A stretch of 64,000 nucleotides of DNA. Origin: an uncultured Dokdonia sp. (lineage in GTDB: Bacteria; Bacteroidota; Bacteroidia; Flavobacteriales; Flavobacteriaceae). The notes beneath the pieces were generated by a model. It had not been told where the DNA came from and ran no database searches. It saw nothing but the letters and a program-made list of their open reading frames with translations. The stretch's first letter is position 1. Each line of letters starts with the position of its first letter. The position numbers were made by a program, and so were the translations under genes. Of the stretch, positions 34,420-43,858 are shown piece after piece. The stretch is taken from assembly GCA_947503305.1 (NCBI GenBank), contig CANNDF010000003.1, positions 434,001-498,000 on the forward strand. Reading direction: 5' to 3'.

Positions 34420-36655
34420 CAAGTTTAAGCTCTTTTAATAATAATTGATTGATTTCATCCAGATGAGATGTTGACTTATAGGGTTTTATTACAGGTTTGG
34501 GTAACGCATCTAGCAATCCTTTATGGATATCAAAAAGCAATTTTCTAGAAGTGTTTTTTCCTTCAATAAGGCGCTGAAGTAACTGTAGGGTGTTTAAAAA
34601 TTTCCCTGGTTGTGCAATAGCTTGCTGAGCTAGCTCAGTCCCTGCTTTTTCAAAAAGGATTCTGTCAAATGATGTGATTTCTGTATCAGATGTCAATATG
34701 TTTTCTAAACGCCCTATTGTTTGTTTTATAAATGGCATTACTACTTCATCTGCGATTATATCACTTTTCTGATAACTAGATATAGCATCTAATTCTCCTG
34801 TGAGTCGCTTATCTTCTTTGATAGGTGGTGGATCAAAACCAATACGATGAACATAAATACGAGCACTATTTTTAATCTCTTGTATATACTTTAATGCTTT
34901 ATACTGATAGGGTAATGATTTTTCAGGTTTATAAAGACGTAAATATAATTCTGCATCCCACATCTCACTTAATGCCTTTAATAATTTTACTTTTAATGAT
35001 TCTTCAAATAATGTAGCGCTTTCGGGATCTCCATGATCATGCATAAACTCTTGCAAAGGATTCTTTGAGGCTTCATTTTTATTTTTTGAGGCTTCTGTTT
35101 CTACAAGGTTATGCTCATTATCTCCATCATGATCATGTGTATATTCTTCTAAGGGATCATCATCATGATCATCATGATCATCATGATCTTCTTCAATACC
35201 TTCATCTATATCTGCACCTTCTGGCGCGATTGCGATTTCTTCTGATTCTTCCCCCATAAAAGCACCATATTTAAGGCGTAAAGACTTTTGATCAAAACCT
35301 AATTCATTGCTTTGAAATTTAAATTCCTTAGTTTCTAAGACACTTCTATTTTTAATAAGTTTCTCAGTATCAATAATCAATTGACGTTGACTTCTAAAAT
35401 AATCTACAAGGCGATCTACTCCTAAAGTGCCCTCTACTCCAAACTCATAACTTGTGGTGTCTTTAATAGTTGCAAAATACGTTTCGCTTCTAGCAACATT
35501 AGGTGTAGGTGTTTTATAATCTATAGCTTCTACATAGAAATAAAGTTCATCTCCAGGTTCTAAGTCAAGTTGATCTAAATCTATCGTTTTAGCAAGTTCA
35601 ACATCTTTATTCCCAGCCACTAATGGGGTATCAAAAAATAATTGTTCTTCTCTAAATTTTACAGATTCTCCACTTCCTTTACTTACTGTAGCAATGATAT
35701 GTGCTTTTGATATCCCATAATCATCTTGAATCTCTGTATTAAATCGCACTAACTTTTCTTCGTCATATGTAAAAGAACTTAACTGTTCTAAACCATTAAT
35801 ATCAATCGAAGGGTCAGAATCTTGAACTGCTTCAATGGCATATAAATCAGATATATATGTTGTCCCATCTTTAGCTTCAAACTTAAAACTATAAAAACCT
35901 GAGTTGCGAATAAACTGTGTTCTTGTATAACTATCTCCATCTAGTGTCATAGTATACTCATTTTCGGTACTCTTCATAACAACCGATTTTATAGCCCTAT
36001 CAAATTTTAACATCCATGTTACTTGTGTTCCTTCTACTACTTTTATATCCATTACTGTAGAGGATTGTGTTGCTACTTTGGTATAATCAGGATATTTCAT
36101 AATAACTCTTTGATCCAAAATAGAAGGAATCACTTTTTTAACTTCGATTGAATCGGTTGGGACAAAAGGAATCTGTTGCGCTTCTGGTAGTTGAGATTGA
36201 TGTGGTTGTAATCTTTCCAAAATATTAAATTCTCTACCTAAAAATCCAAACCCAACTAGTAAAATTGATATAACAATAACTTTTAGAATATGTGTAGGTG
36301 GATTGATATTTTTTATTACAACACGCAATTCATCTTCAATTTTTGCTTGTTGTAATTGAGCTATACCTGAGAGGCTTTCTTGATTTTTTAAAAATAATCC
36401 TGTACTATATTCTAACGTTTCTAGATGGGTATCTAAATAACTAGTCGTTGTATCTAGATCAGGTTTCCAAGGTTTGATATATAGTGCAGCCCCTAAAACA
36501 GTACTTATACATCCTATAATAGAATAAACATAGTTTGTAGTCAAAACATATATAAAGATCCCTACTCCAATTCCCAATACTAAGGCCTCTAGGAATAATA
36601 ACCCTTTCCAGCGTTTTAAGAATTGAGATAATATGTCTTTTCCTGTTGTTTTCAT
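34412..36655 (-). CDS. DUF4175 family membrane protein
   Basis: 747 aa. Two membrane helices in the first 60 residues and one at ~128-145, then beta-sandwich repeats (VIMKYPDYTKVATQSSTVMDIKVVEGTQVTW ... YEFGVEGTLGVDRLVDYFRSQRQLI) and a helical C-terminal half. An Asp/His-rich insert (EEDHDDHDDHDDDP, then THDHDGDNEH and MHDHGDPE) may bind metal; at DNA level it is a 9-bp tandem repeat at 35157-35188. Family function is unknown, but it is a constant partner of MoxR-DUF58-BatA. Start overlaps the BatA stop (ATGA). Confidence 0.82.
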   Translation of the reverse strand: MKTTGKDILSQFLKRWKGLLFLEALVLGIGVGIFIYVLTTNYVYSIIGCISTVLGAALYIKPWKPDLDTTTSYLDTHLETLEYSTGLFLKNQESLSGIAQLQQAKIEDELRVVIKNINPPTHILKVIVISILLVGFGFLGREFNILERLQPHQSQLPEAQQIPFVPTDSIEVKKVIPSILDQRVIMKYPDYTKVATQSSTVMDIKVVEGTQVTWMLKFDRAIKSVVMKSTENEYTMTLDGDSYTRTQFIRNSGFYSFKFEAKDGTTYISDLYAIEAVQDSDPSIDINGLEQLSSFTYDEEKLVRFNTEIQDDYGISKAHIIATVSKGSGESVKFREEQLFFDTPLVAGNKDVELAKTIDLDQLDLEPGDELYFYVEAIDYKTPTPNVARSETYFATIKDTTSYEFGVEGTLGVDRLVDYFRSQRQLIIDTEKLIKNRSVLETKEFKFQSNELGFDQKSLRLKYGAFMGEESEEIAIAPEGADIDEGIEEDHDDHDDHDDDPLEEYTHDHDGDNEHNLVETEASKNKNEASKNPLQEFMHDHGDPESATLFEESLKVKLLKALSEMWDAELYLRLYKPEKSLPYQYKALKYIQEIKNSARIYVHRIGFDPPPIKEDKRLTGELDAISSYQKSDIIADEVVMPFIKQTIGRLENILTSDTEITSFDRILFEKAGTELAQQAIAQPGKFLNTLQLLQRLIEGKNTSRKLLFDIHKGLLDALPKPVIKPYKSTSHLDEINQLLLKELKLDD

Positions 36656-37968
36656 TGTCTTCTATACCGAGCTAAAAAACGTTCCCCTATTATATGAACA
36701 CATAATAGAAGCCATAACCAATGTGAAATATCATTAGGGCTGTATGAAGCTTTTGCAACCTCTTCTTCTATTACAATAGGGCGTAAACTTGTGTTGTCTA
36801 TTACTCGTTGATCACTCATAATTATCTGTGATTCTATATCTGGGTATATATCTAAAAAGGGGAATAATTGCTCAGCAATGTGCTCATTAACACTATTTTC
36901 TATGGTTAAAAGACCAGTTAAATAAAATTCCTTTTGTGACAGCCCTCGTGTAATTAATGAAGTAGCCAATGGATCCGGTTGATATTTAAGCAAAGGAATA
37001 CTTATATTTTCTATAGGTGCTGAATTTAACCAAACTATACCATCAAAATCCTCATCATTAATTGCTTTCGGATTTTCTAATTTGGTTATCGTAATGGTAC
37101 GTCCGAGATACTTAGATATCCCTTTAAAAGCTGCTTCTAGATATCTAGATTGGTCTACAAAAACCTCTTCAGTTACAAAACCTATATTCATAGGAGATAC
37201 TTTTACTAATGGAGCAGAATGTTGTTTTTGCTTTCGCGAAAGCGTAGACCCACCTTTTTGAATTAACACTACACTGTCATTTGTTGTATTAATAGCGATG
37301 CCAGGGCTATCAATAGTATAAGTCTCATCTGTAAACGCTAGCATTTGATCATTACTTTTAATACGAGTCACCCGAACAGAATCTCCTATTTGTGTCGCTA
37401 TTAATGGACGGTCTACTGAAGTATCATGATTAAGAGTGACCCATGATACATTTTTAGTAATCGTAGGGCGTTTACCTTTAATACCTTGAATACGACCTTG
37501 AGTAAATATGACAATACTATCTGTTTGTAATGCCTCTAATTCTTGTGCTAAATGCCAATAATTAGGTGGATTAGAAGGTATTTCGACATTATCGGTAATC
37601 ATGGGGAATCCAGTTTGTAATAAACGTAACTCCCCTTCTTCTCGGAGTGTATCCAGTACTGATGCTAGCTGTATATCTTCTAGTAATTCAGGTTCAATAA
37701 GATATACCAAAGGAATGTTCTCCGATTCTTGTTTTAATCGAGGAGATGCCAGAATCAAAACAACTATAGTGATGATAGAAAGTCGTAATAGTAAAAGTAA
37801 ATATTCATTGAGCTGTATACTATTACTTTGTTTTGAGTCTTCTTCTTGAAGTAATTTTATGCTACCTACTTTAATTGTTTTTCCCTCCTTTTTACTCCAT
37901 AAATGAATAATTAAAGGAATACAAAGTCCTAATAAAGCCCATAAATATGTCGGATTTAAGAATGACAT
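36652..37968 (-). CDS. BatA N-terminal-domain protein
   Basis: 438 aa from the ATG at 37968 (a GTG just upstream is also open). The first 80 residues are the BatA/'aerotolerance regulator' membrane module: FLNPTYLWALLGLCIPLIIHLWSKKEGKTIKVGSIKLLQ then LLLLLRLSIITIVVLILASPRL. The remainder is periplasmic without a von Willebrand MIDAS (no DxSxS), followed by a last helix near residue 420. Presumed part of a MoxR-driven envelope assembly or stress complex. A dispersed palindrome encodes LSRK at ~244-247. Start and DUF58 stop overlap by one base. Confidence 0.8.
   Translation of the reverse strand: MSFLNPTYLWALLGLCIPLIIHLWSKKEGKTIKVGSIKLLQEEDSKQSNSIQLNEYLLLLLRLSIITIVVLILASPRLKQESENIPLVYLIEPELLEDIQLASVLDTLREEGELRLLQTGFPMITDNVEIPSNPPNYWHLAQELEALQTDSIVIFTQGRIQGIKGKRPTITKNVSWVTLNHDTSVDRPLIATQIGDSVRVTRIKSNDQMLAFTDETYTIDSPGIAINTTNDSVVLIQKGGSTLSRKQKQHSAPLVKVSPMNIGFVTEEVFVDQSRYLEAAFKGISKYLGRTITITKLENPKAINDEDFDGIVWLNSAPIENISIPLLKYQPDPLATSLITRGLSQKEFYLTGLLTIENSVNEHIAEQLFPFLDIYPDIESQIIMSDQRVIDNTSLRPIVIEEEVAKASYSPNDISHWLWLLLCVHIIGERFLARYRRQ
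37230..37243. repeat. Dispersed palindrome, copy 7
   Basis: Perfect GCTTTCGCGAAAGC in the BatA-like gene; coding strand reads L-S-R-K. Confidence 0.85.
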
Positions 37969-38864
37969 CACCTTAGATTTGTTCGCTTCTTTAAAAATAG
38001 CTGTATGGCATTTCCAATATGGGTATCCATCGTATGCAAATGATAATTTATCCCATTGGCTAATAATGTATCTTTTGTTGTTGCCATCATCGTTTCTATT
38101 GCATGGAGATATGATTTCTTTGCATCTGTGGCATTAATTTTAAGAGTGTCTCCTGTTTCCAAATCTTCAAACGTAAGATTCCCTTTGTAATTAAATTCTA
38201 ATTCATTAGACCCCATAATCTGAAAAACTACGACTTCATTTCTTAGCGTTTTTAAGCGTTTTATAAATTGAAGTAATTCTTGATCATGTTCATACATATC
38301 TGTAATGAAGAAGATCAACTCTTTATGTTTACGGTCAAATAATTTTTCTGATAATTCAATTGATGTAGGCCACTTTCCATTGCTATTAATTTCTAATAAT
38401 GAAGCCAGTAATCTATTAAAATGTTGTTTCTGTGTTTTAGGATGAATGCTATATAATTGTTGGTCATTTAAAGCATAAAGTCCTATAGCATCTCCTTGAT
38501 TCTGTGATAAATATCCAAGTGTTGCTATGAGTACACGTGCATACTCTATTTTGGAAAGATCATTTTCTTTATACTCCATTGAGTTACTAGCGTCCAGAAT
38601 AAACTTAACAGATACATTAGTCTCTATCTCAGATTGCTTGATATAATATCGTCCAGATCGTGCAAGCATTTTCCAATCTAGCAATCGTAAATCATCTCCT
38701 GTTTGATAACTTCTAAACTGGCTAAATTCCATTCCTAGCCCTACTCTACGACTGTGATTAACACCTGATAAATATCCATCCACAATTACACGGGCAATTA
38801 AAGAAAGCCCTGAAACGCTTCGTAAAAGCTCAGGTTTTAGCAAGTTGTGATACTCTTGTCGCAT
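37968..38864 (-). CDS. DUF58 protein (MoxR partner)
   Basis: 298 aa. DUF58 signature GLGMEFSQFRSYQTGDDLRLLDWKMLARSGRYYIKQSE, followed by a von Willebrand-like metal site FILDASNSM (DxSxS kept). Members bind MoxR AAA+ ATPases and are thought to recruit substrates or couple them to membrane partners. Cytoplasmic. Sits directly behind moxR (3-bp gap) and overlaps BatA, so the three are co-expressed. Confidence 0.9.
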   Translation of the reverse strand: MRQEYHNLLKPELLRSVSGLSLIARVIVDGYLSGVNHSRRVGLGMEFSQFRSYQTGDDLRLLDWKMLARSGRYYIKQSEIETNVSVKFILDASNSMEYKENDLSKIEYARVLIATLGYLSQNQGDAIGLYALNDQQLYSIHPKTQKQHFNRLLASLLEINSNGKWPTSIELSEKLFDRKHKELIFFITDMYEHDQELLQFIKRLKTLRNEVVVFQIMGSNELEFNYKGNLTFEDLETGDTLKINATDAKKSYLHAIETMMATTKDTLLANGINYHLHTMDTHIGNAIQLFLKKRTNLR

Positions 38865-38867
38865 ATC

Positions 38868-39875
38868 TTATTTTTTAAGTCTTGCGCTTCCTTCTGCAAG
38901 TAATGTTTCAGTTACATTATCAGAATTAATTCCTTCGGATTCTGCTCTAAAGTTTATAATAATACGGTGGCGTAATACTGGTGTAGCAACTGCTTTTATA
39001 TCTTCTAATGTGACAGCTAACCGTCCTTTAAGCAAAGCTCTTGCTTTTGCAGTAAGAATCATTGCTTGTCCTGCTCTTGGTCCCGCTCCCCAACTCACCC
39101 ATTCTTTAACATATGGGCTTGTTGTTGTTTCTGGACGTGTAGCTCGTACCAATGTACTTACAAAATTTATTAACTCATCACTGATTGGAACTTCCCTAAC
39201 TAACTCTTGCAATCGTACAATATCATTACCACTAATGACTTTATTGAGTTTTTCTTTTTTAGTACCTGTAGTACTTTTTAAAATATGGGTTTCTTCTATG
39301 GCACCTGGGTATCCAATTTTAATGTAAAAAAGAAAACGATCTTGCTGTGCTTCAGGAAGCGGAAAGGTACCAGATTGTTCTATAGGGTTTTGTGTTGCTA
39401 AAATAAAAAAGGGACGATCTAACACATAGGTTTTACCAGAATACGTAATCTCAAATTCTTGCATTGCTTCAAGCAATGCAGCTTGCGTTTTTGGAGGTGT
39501 TCTATTAATTTCATCTGCTAGAATAATATTTGCAAAAATGGGGCCTTTATTAAATGAAAAGAATTTCTTACCTGTTGCGTGATCCTCTTCAAGTACTTCT
39601 GTCCCTATAATATCAGAAGGCATTAAATCTGGTGTAAATTGAATCCTTTTAAAAGATAAATCTATTGCTTCAGAAAGCGTACGGATCATTAAGGTTTTGG
39701 CCAAGCCTGGCAGCCCTTCTAATAATGCATGCCCGCCTGCAAGAAAGGTAATTACTAATTGCTCTATAGTATCTTGCTGACCAATAATAACCTTGCCCAT
39801 TTCCTGTGTAAGAGCCTTAAGCTTTCCTGTTAGTATATCTACTTCTGCTGCTATCTGTGTTATTTCTGTATTCAT
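38868..39875 (-). CDS. MoxR-type AAA+ ATPase
   Basis: 335 aa, standard MoxR length. Walker A GLPGLAKT, Walker B IILADEINRTPPKTQAALLEAMQE, sensor 1 ATQNPIEQSGTFPLPEAQQDRF with the arginine finger, sensor 2 in the C-terminal lid. A chaperone-like ATPase that remodels or inserts metal/cofactor into partner proteins, here probably with the DUF58 and BatA-like proteins encoded next. Ten bases after the DUF4159 gene. Confidence 0.93.
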   Translation of the reverse strand: MNTEITQIAAEVDILTGKLKALTQEMGKVIIGQQDTIEQLVITFLAGGHALLEGLPGLAKTLMIRTLSEAIDLSFKRIQFTPDLMPSDIIGTEVLEEDHATGKKFFSFNKGPIFANIILADEINRTPPKTQAALLEAMQEFEITYSGKTYVLDRPFFILATQNPIEQSGTFPLPEAQQDRFLFYIKIGYPGAIEETHILKSTTGTKKEKLNKVISGNDIVRLQELVREVPISDELINFVSTLVRATRPETTTSPYVKEWVSWGAGPRAGQAMILTAKARALLKGRLAVTLEDIKAVATPVLRHRIIINFRAESEGINSDNVTETLLAEGSARLKK

Positions 39876-39885
39876 TCAATAAAAT

Positions 39886-40506
39886 TTACGAAGTCAATGC
39901 ATACATGACTATGTTTACTCCAAATCGGGTGTTGTCTATCTTATACCAGCGTTTATTTCTAAAATCATAATCCCATTCACATCCATAATCTTTATTGCTA
40001 TAGAGTACTCCTATACGCCCATTTATTTCAATTGCTTTCAAATAATCATGAACCAAATCATCTCCCCATCCGTTTAGTTCTTGTGAAGTAGTAGGAGGTC
40101 CATCTTCAAATTCAAAAAATACTGAGTAGATTTCATGATCGTTTGGGATTTTTTTTAATGCCTGAACTCCAAAAATAGCTTCCATCTGACGTTCAAAAGA
40201 TTTTGCAAATAACCCATCAATATCATGATTACAATCGTCTACAAAAACAAAACCTCCATTTTCTACATATTTCTTAAAATGTAATTTTTCTTTTTGAGTA
40301 AACTGCACCAATTTATGTCCTGATAAATAACAAAAAGGGCATTTAAAAATTTCATCACTACTCAAAGAAATTATATTTTCTTGAGTATCTACTGCTAAGG
40401 TTGTGTACTCGACTAGCGAATTCAGAAGATTGGAGGGCATACGCTGATCTACATCCCAATCTCCTGATTCATATTGTAATCGTGTAAAAAAAAATGTGTT
40501 TCTCAC
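39886..40506 (-). CDS. DUF4159 protein
   Basis: 206 aa from a GTG at 40506; an in-frame stop lies just upstream and the next Met is 22 residues in, past conserved sequence (FTRLQYESGDWDVDQRM). DUF4159 pattern: FTRLQYESGDWDVD, the central FKKYVENGGFVFVDDCNHDIDG, and GVNIVMYALT at the end. The fold resembles flavodoxin/glutamine-amidotransferase-like alpha/beta domains; no activity is known. First gene of the MoxR operon. Confidence 0.82.
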   Translation of the reverse strand: MRNTFFFTRLQYESGDWDVDQRMPSNLLNSLVEYTTLAVDTQENIISLSSDEIFKCPFCYLSGHKLVQFTQKEKLHFKKYVENGGFVFVDDCNHDIDGLFAKSFERQMEAIFGVQALKKIPNDHEIYSVFFEFEDGPPTTSQELNGWGDDLVHDYLKAIEINGRIGVLYSNKDYGCEWDYDFRNKRWYKIDNTRFGVNIVMYALTS

Positions 40507-40575
40507 TATTTATATTGTCTTATGCGCTTCTTAAATGATTGTTATTTCAAGGATAGGTTGTTGGTGTAGAAACTA

Positions 40576-40613
40576 AAAACTGGTTGTTTTGAATCTTCAA
40601 GACAACCAGTTTT
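40576..40613 (-). terminator. Leftward terminator after TldE
   Basis: AAAACTGGTTGT / ACAACCAGTTTT 12-bp stem with T5 on the leftward strand, separating the TldD/TldE pair from the MoxR operon. Confidence 0.65.
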
Positions 40614-40631
40614 AAAATAAATTACGTTCTT

Positions 40632-41948
40632 TTATACTGCATCAGATAAACTCGTAAAAGTGAAATCCCTAATCTTCATGTAAGGAATTAAGTTACCATT
40701 GATACGTACCTGTTTACCGAGGGTCTCCAAATTATTTAACATAATAATAGGGCTCTCATTAAATCTAAAGTTTTTAACAGGGTGTTTTATTTTACCATTT
40801 TCAATATAAAAAGTACCATCACGTGTAAGACCTGTGTATAATAAAGTTTGCGGATCTACATTACGTATATACCATAAACGAGTCACTAAGATTCCTTTAC
40901 GGGTACTTTTTATTAAGTCTTCTAGGGAAGCATCGCCTCCTTCCATAATTCCATTAGAAGGAAAGGGAACAGGATCTACACCCTTCTCTTTTGCCCAATA
41001 ACGGCTATAGGAAAGGTTTTTTACAACTCCATTTTCTATCCATTTCATTTTTTTAAGAGGCTGGCCCGATCCATCCCATGTTGATGTAGGTACATCTGGG
41101 TGTTGAGGATCTGACCAAACATTAATACGTTCGTCTACGATTTTTTCACCTAGTTTAGTACCACCTCCCTCTTTAGACATAAAGCTTCGGCCTTCATCTG
41201 CAGTTCGTGCATTAAAAGCACCAAACATGTTTTGTAATAGTCCTATAGAAGCTGCTGGTTCTAGAATTACTGTATATTTTCCAGGTTCTATTGCCTTTGC
41301 CTCACGAGAAAGTATTGCTTTATCTATTGCAATTTTTGAAGCTTCTGCCCCATCAAACTTTGACACATCATTATAGTCACGTGTCACCCATCCAGAACCA
41401 GTACCATCGTTTGTTCTCATGGTTACTGTAAAGTTTGCGCTTGTGGATTTATTATATGCAAAGAGTCCTCTAGAATTTAACATTGCGTTAAATCCTATAG
41501 AATCATTTAAAAACCCAGCAGCTGTAACATCTTGTTGGGATGCTGGTTCTATACTACTACTTGCAACTTTTGCACGATATTCTGGAGTAATATTAGCCGT
41601 AGCTTCACTATAGGTTTTTGATTCTTCGTACGTTTGAGGTCCTAAAGGTTCCATAAACTCAGGATTCTCTGGTGAAAGTTTTGCTAGTTCCTCTGCTCTG
41701 CGCACTACTTTTTCTAGAGATACATCATCAAATTCATCTATCGTAGCCACTCCCGATTTTTTTCCATAACTCGATTGTACGACTAAGGTTTGGTTGGAAC
41801 GGTGACCCGCCGTAGATACTGTATTTCGAGCATAACGAATGTTTCCACTCTCGCTTCCATTCATAGTAACTACGCATGCATCGGCCGTAGAAAAGCTTAA
41901 TGCTTTTTCCATTACTTGCCGTGCTTCTTCTTTTGTATATATTGCCAT
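40632..41948 (-). CDS. TldE/PmbA-family subunit
   Basis: 438 aa. TldD/PmbA fold without the HExxxH zinc motif, as in the non-catalytic TldE partner. MAIYTKEEARQVMEKALSFSTADACVV at the start, SSYGKKSGVATIDEFDDVSLEKVVRRAEELA, and C-terminal LYTGLTRDGTFYIENGKIKHPVKNFRFNESPIIMLNNLE are family hallmarks. TldD/TldE heterodimers are peptidases that trim unstructured peptides such as microcin B17 and CcdA. No signal peptide is seen, unlike the TldD gene just upstream. Confidence 0.9.
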   Translation of the reverse strand: MAIYTKEEARQVMEKALSFSTADACVVTMNGSESGNIRYARNTVSTAGHRSNQTLVVQSSYGKKSGVATIDEFDDVSLEKVVRRAEELAKLSPENPEFMEPLGPQTYEESKTYSEATANITPEYRAKVASSSIEPASQQDVTAAGFLNDSIGFNAMLNSRGLFAYNKSTSANFTVTMRTNDGTGSGWVTRDYNDVSKFDGAEASKIAIDKAILSREAKAIEPGKYTVILEPAASIGLLQNMFGAFNARTADEGRSFMSKEGGGTKLGEKIVDERINVWSDPQHPDVPTSTWDGSGQPLKKMKWIENGVVKNLSYSRYWAKEKGVDPVPFPSNGIMEGGDASLEDLIKSTRKGILVTRLWYIRNVDPQTLLYTGLTRDGTFYIENGKIKHPVKNFRFNESPIIMLNNLETLGKQVRINGNLIPYMKIRDFTFTSLSDAV

Positions 41949-41980
41949 GATCTTTTTATTAATTGTAGAAATACATTTGA

Positions 41981-43621
41981 TTAAATAGTTCGTCCTGTGT
42001 TTATTACATTCACATCATTAAAGCGCGCTGTAGAACTCCCGTGAGATACTGCACTTATTTGTGAGGGTTGTCCTTTGCCGTCAAAGAAAGAACCAAAAAC
42101 ACGATAGTCATCTTTGTCACATATCTTAACACAAGAATTCCAGAATTCTTGGGTATTTGATTGATAAGCAACATCATCAAGCATTCCTACTATTTTTCCA
42201 TCTTTAATTTCATAAAATACAGTTCCTCCAAATTGGAAGTTATAACGTTGCTGGTCTATAGAGTATGAGCCCCTTCCTGCAATATATATTCCTTTCTCCA
42301 CATCTTTTATCATATCGTCTATAGAATACTTGTCTTTTCCTGGTTCTAAGGATACATTAGGCATTCTTTGGAATTGTACATCATTCCAACTTTGCGCATA
42401 ACAACATCCATGAGATTCATTTTGATCAATCATATGAACTTGATCACGTATTGCCTGGTAATTTACGAGTATACCATTACGTACTAAATCCCACTTCTTA
42501 GTTTGTACTCCTTCATCATCATATCCTACTGCGCCTAAAGAGCCTACTTGTGTTTTATCTGCAACTAAGTTTACAATATCACTTCCGTATTTGAAATCTT
42601 TTGTTTTCCATTTGTCGAGTGTAGCAAAACTTGTTCCCGCATAATTTGCTTCATATCCAAGGACTCGATCTAACTCAAGAGGATGCCCTACAGACTCATG
42701 AATTGTTAATCCTAAATGATTAGGTTCTAGAACCAGATCATACTTTCCTGCTTCAACAGATTTTGCGGTCAATTTTTCTTTAGCTTGCTTTGCGGCTAGA
42801 GTTGCATCTTCTATAATATCGTAACTGTTTTTATATAGATTCATACCTGTAGGACCCGCAATTTTTTCTGAGGCCAGACCATCCATATACTCATAGCCCA
42901 TTCCCATAGGTGCACTCATAGCCTGTCGAGATTTAAACTTTCCAGCACCTCGATCAATAGCCGTCACTCCAAAAGTAGGCCATATTCTATGCACATCTTG
43001 ATCAATATATGATCCATCTGTGGAAGCAAAATATTTTTGTTCATTAACCATAAATAAAGCCGAATTCACAAAGTCTGCTCCATTATTTTGAGCTGCTGCA
43101 TTAGCACTCAATAACAATTCTACTTTTTCAGAAATTGGAACTTCTTTAAAATCTTTTTTGATAGGTGTTTTCCAACTCACTTCTCCATGTGATGCTACAG
43201 GTGCAAGTTTCACAGGGTCTTTTTGAATTTTGGCATTTGCCTTTGCGATTGCTACTGCTTGAAGTGTCGCCTTTTTAATACCGTCATCTGTTACATTGTT
43301 TGTAGAGGCAAATCCCCATGTTCCATTTGCAATTACACGAATCCCAATTCCAAATGATTCTGTGTTTACCACATTTTGAACTTTATCTTCTCTAGTAAAA
43401 ACAAATTGATTCAGGTATCGACCAATTCTTGCATCGGCATAACTAGCCCCAGCAGACTTTGCTGTATTTAAGGCTACATCTGCCAATGTCTTTTTAATAA
43501 GTACATCCATACCAGGTTCTAGTAATGCCTCTACAGGGATTGTATTTCCCATTAGTAGTGAAGGCATCATTACTGCCCCAGCACCTAGTCCTGCGTATTG
43601 AATAAAGTCTCTTCGTTTCAT
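41981..43621 (-). CDS. TldD-family metallopeptidase with Tat signal
   Basis: 546 aa. The N-terminus MKRRDFIQYAGLGAGAVMMPSLLMG is a twin-arginine signal, so the protein is probably exported folded. The zinc-binding HExxxH is HESVGH at 308-313 in the usual LTIHESVGHPLELDRVLGYEANYAGTS context. In E. coli TldD a C-terminal Cys (in CGKDGQ) is the third zinc ligand; here the aligned stretch is FFDGKGQPSQISAVSHGSS, without a Cys. Upstream of, and co-directional with, TldE (32-bp gap). Other Bacteroidota TldD proteins I recall also carry Tat signals. Confidence 0.88.
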   Translation of the reverse strand: MKRRDFIQYAGLGAGAVMMPSLLMGNTIPVEALLEPGMDVLIKKTLADVALNTAKSAGASYADARIGRYLNQFVFTREDKVQNVVNTESFGIGIRVIANGTWGFASTNNVTDDGIKKATLQAVAIAKANAKIQKDPVKLAPVASHGEVSWKTPIKKDFKEVPISEKVELLLSANAAAQNNGADFVNSALFMVNEQKYFASTDGSYIDQDVHRIWPTFGVTAIDRGAGKFKSRQAMSAPMGMGYEYMDGLASEKIAGPTGMNLYKNSYDIIEDATLAAKQAKEKLTAKSVEAGKYDLVLEPNHLGLTIHESVGHPLELDRVLGYEANYAGTSFATLDKWKTKDFKYGSDIVNLVADKTQVGSLGAVGYDDEGVQTKKWDLVRNGILVNYQAIRDQVHMIDQNESHGCCYAQSWNDVQFQRMPNVSLEPGKDKYSIDDMIKDVEKGIYIAGRGSYSIDQQRYNFQFGGTVFYEIKDGKIVGMLDDVAYQSNTQEFWNSCVKICDKDDYRVFGSFFDGKGQPSQISAVSHGSSTARFNDVNVINTGRTI

Positions 43622-43858
43622 AAAAACTCCTTTTTAGTAGTCATTAGTTATTAAACAATAAGGAGTCACTTTCAATACGATATAATTGCTTGAAATACTG
43701 TTCTTCTCCAAATGTCTTAAAGTTTTGTTTTGATGCGTGGTTAGTGCTATCGAAAGTTAGTGATTTTCTAATAACTCACAATATTTTAACATTCCATTAA
43801 GTCCGTGTTAATTTTCATATCAATGCCTTAGATATATTCTATTTTTATAGTAATATCC

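Noticed and set aside
35017-35028. GCGCTTTCGGGA, half-match to the palindrome
   Set aside because: Half-site only; expected by chance when one arm is allowed to vary.
35157-35188. CRISPR-like or regulatory repeat array
   Set aside because: A 9-bp in-frame coding repeat for Asp/His, without spacers.
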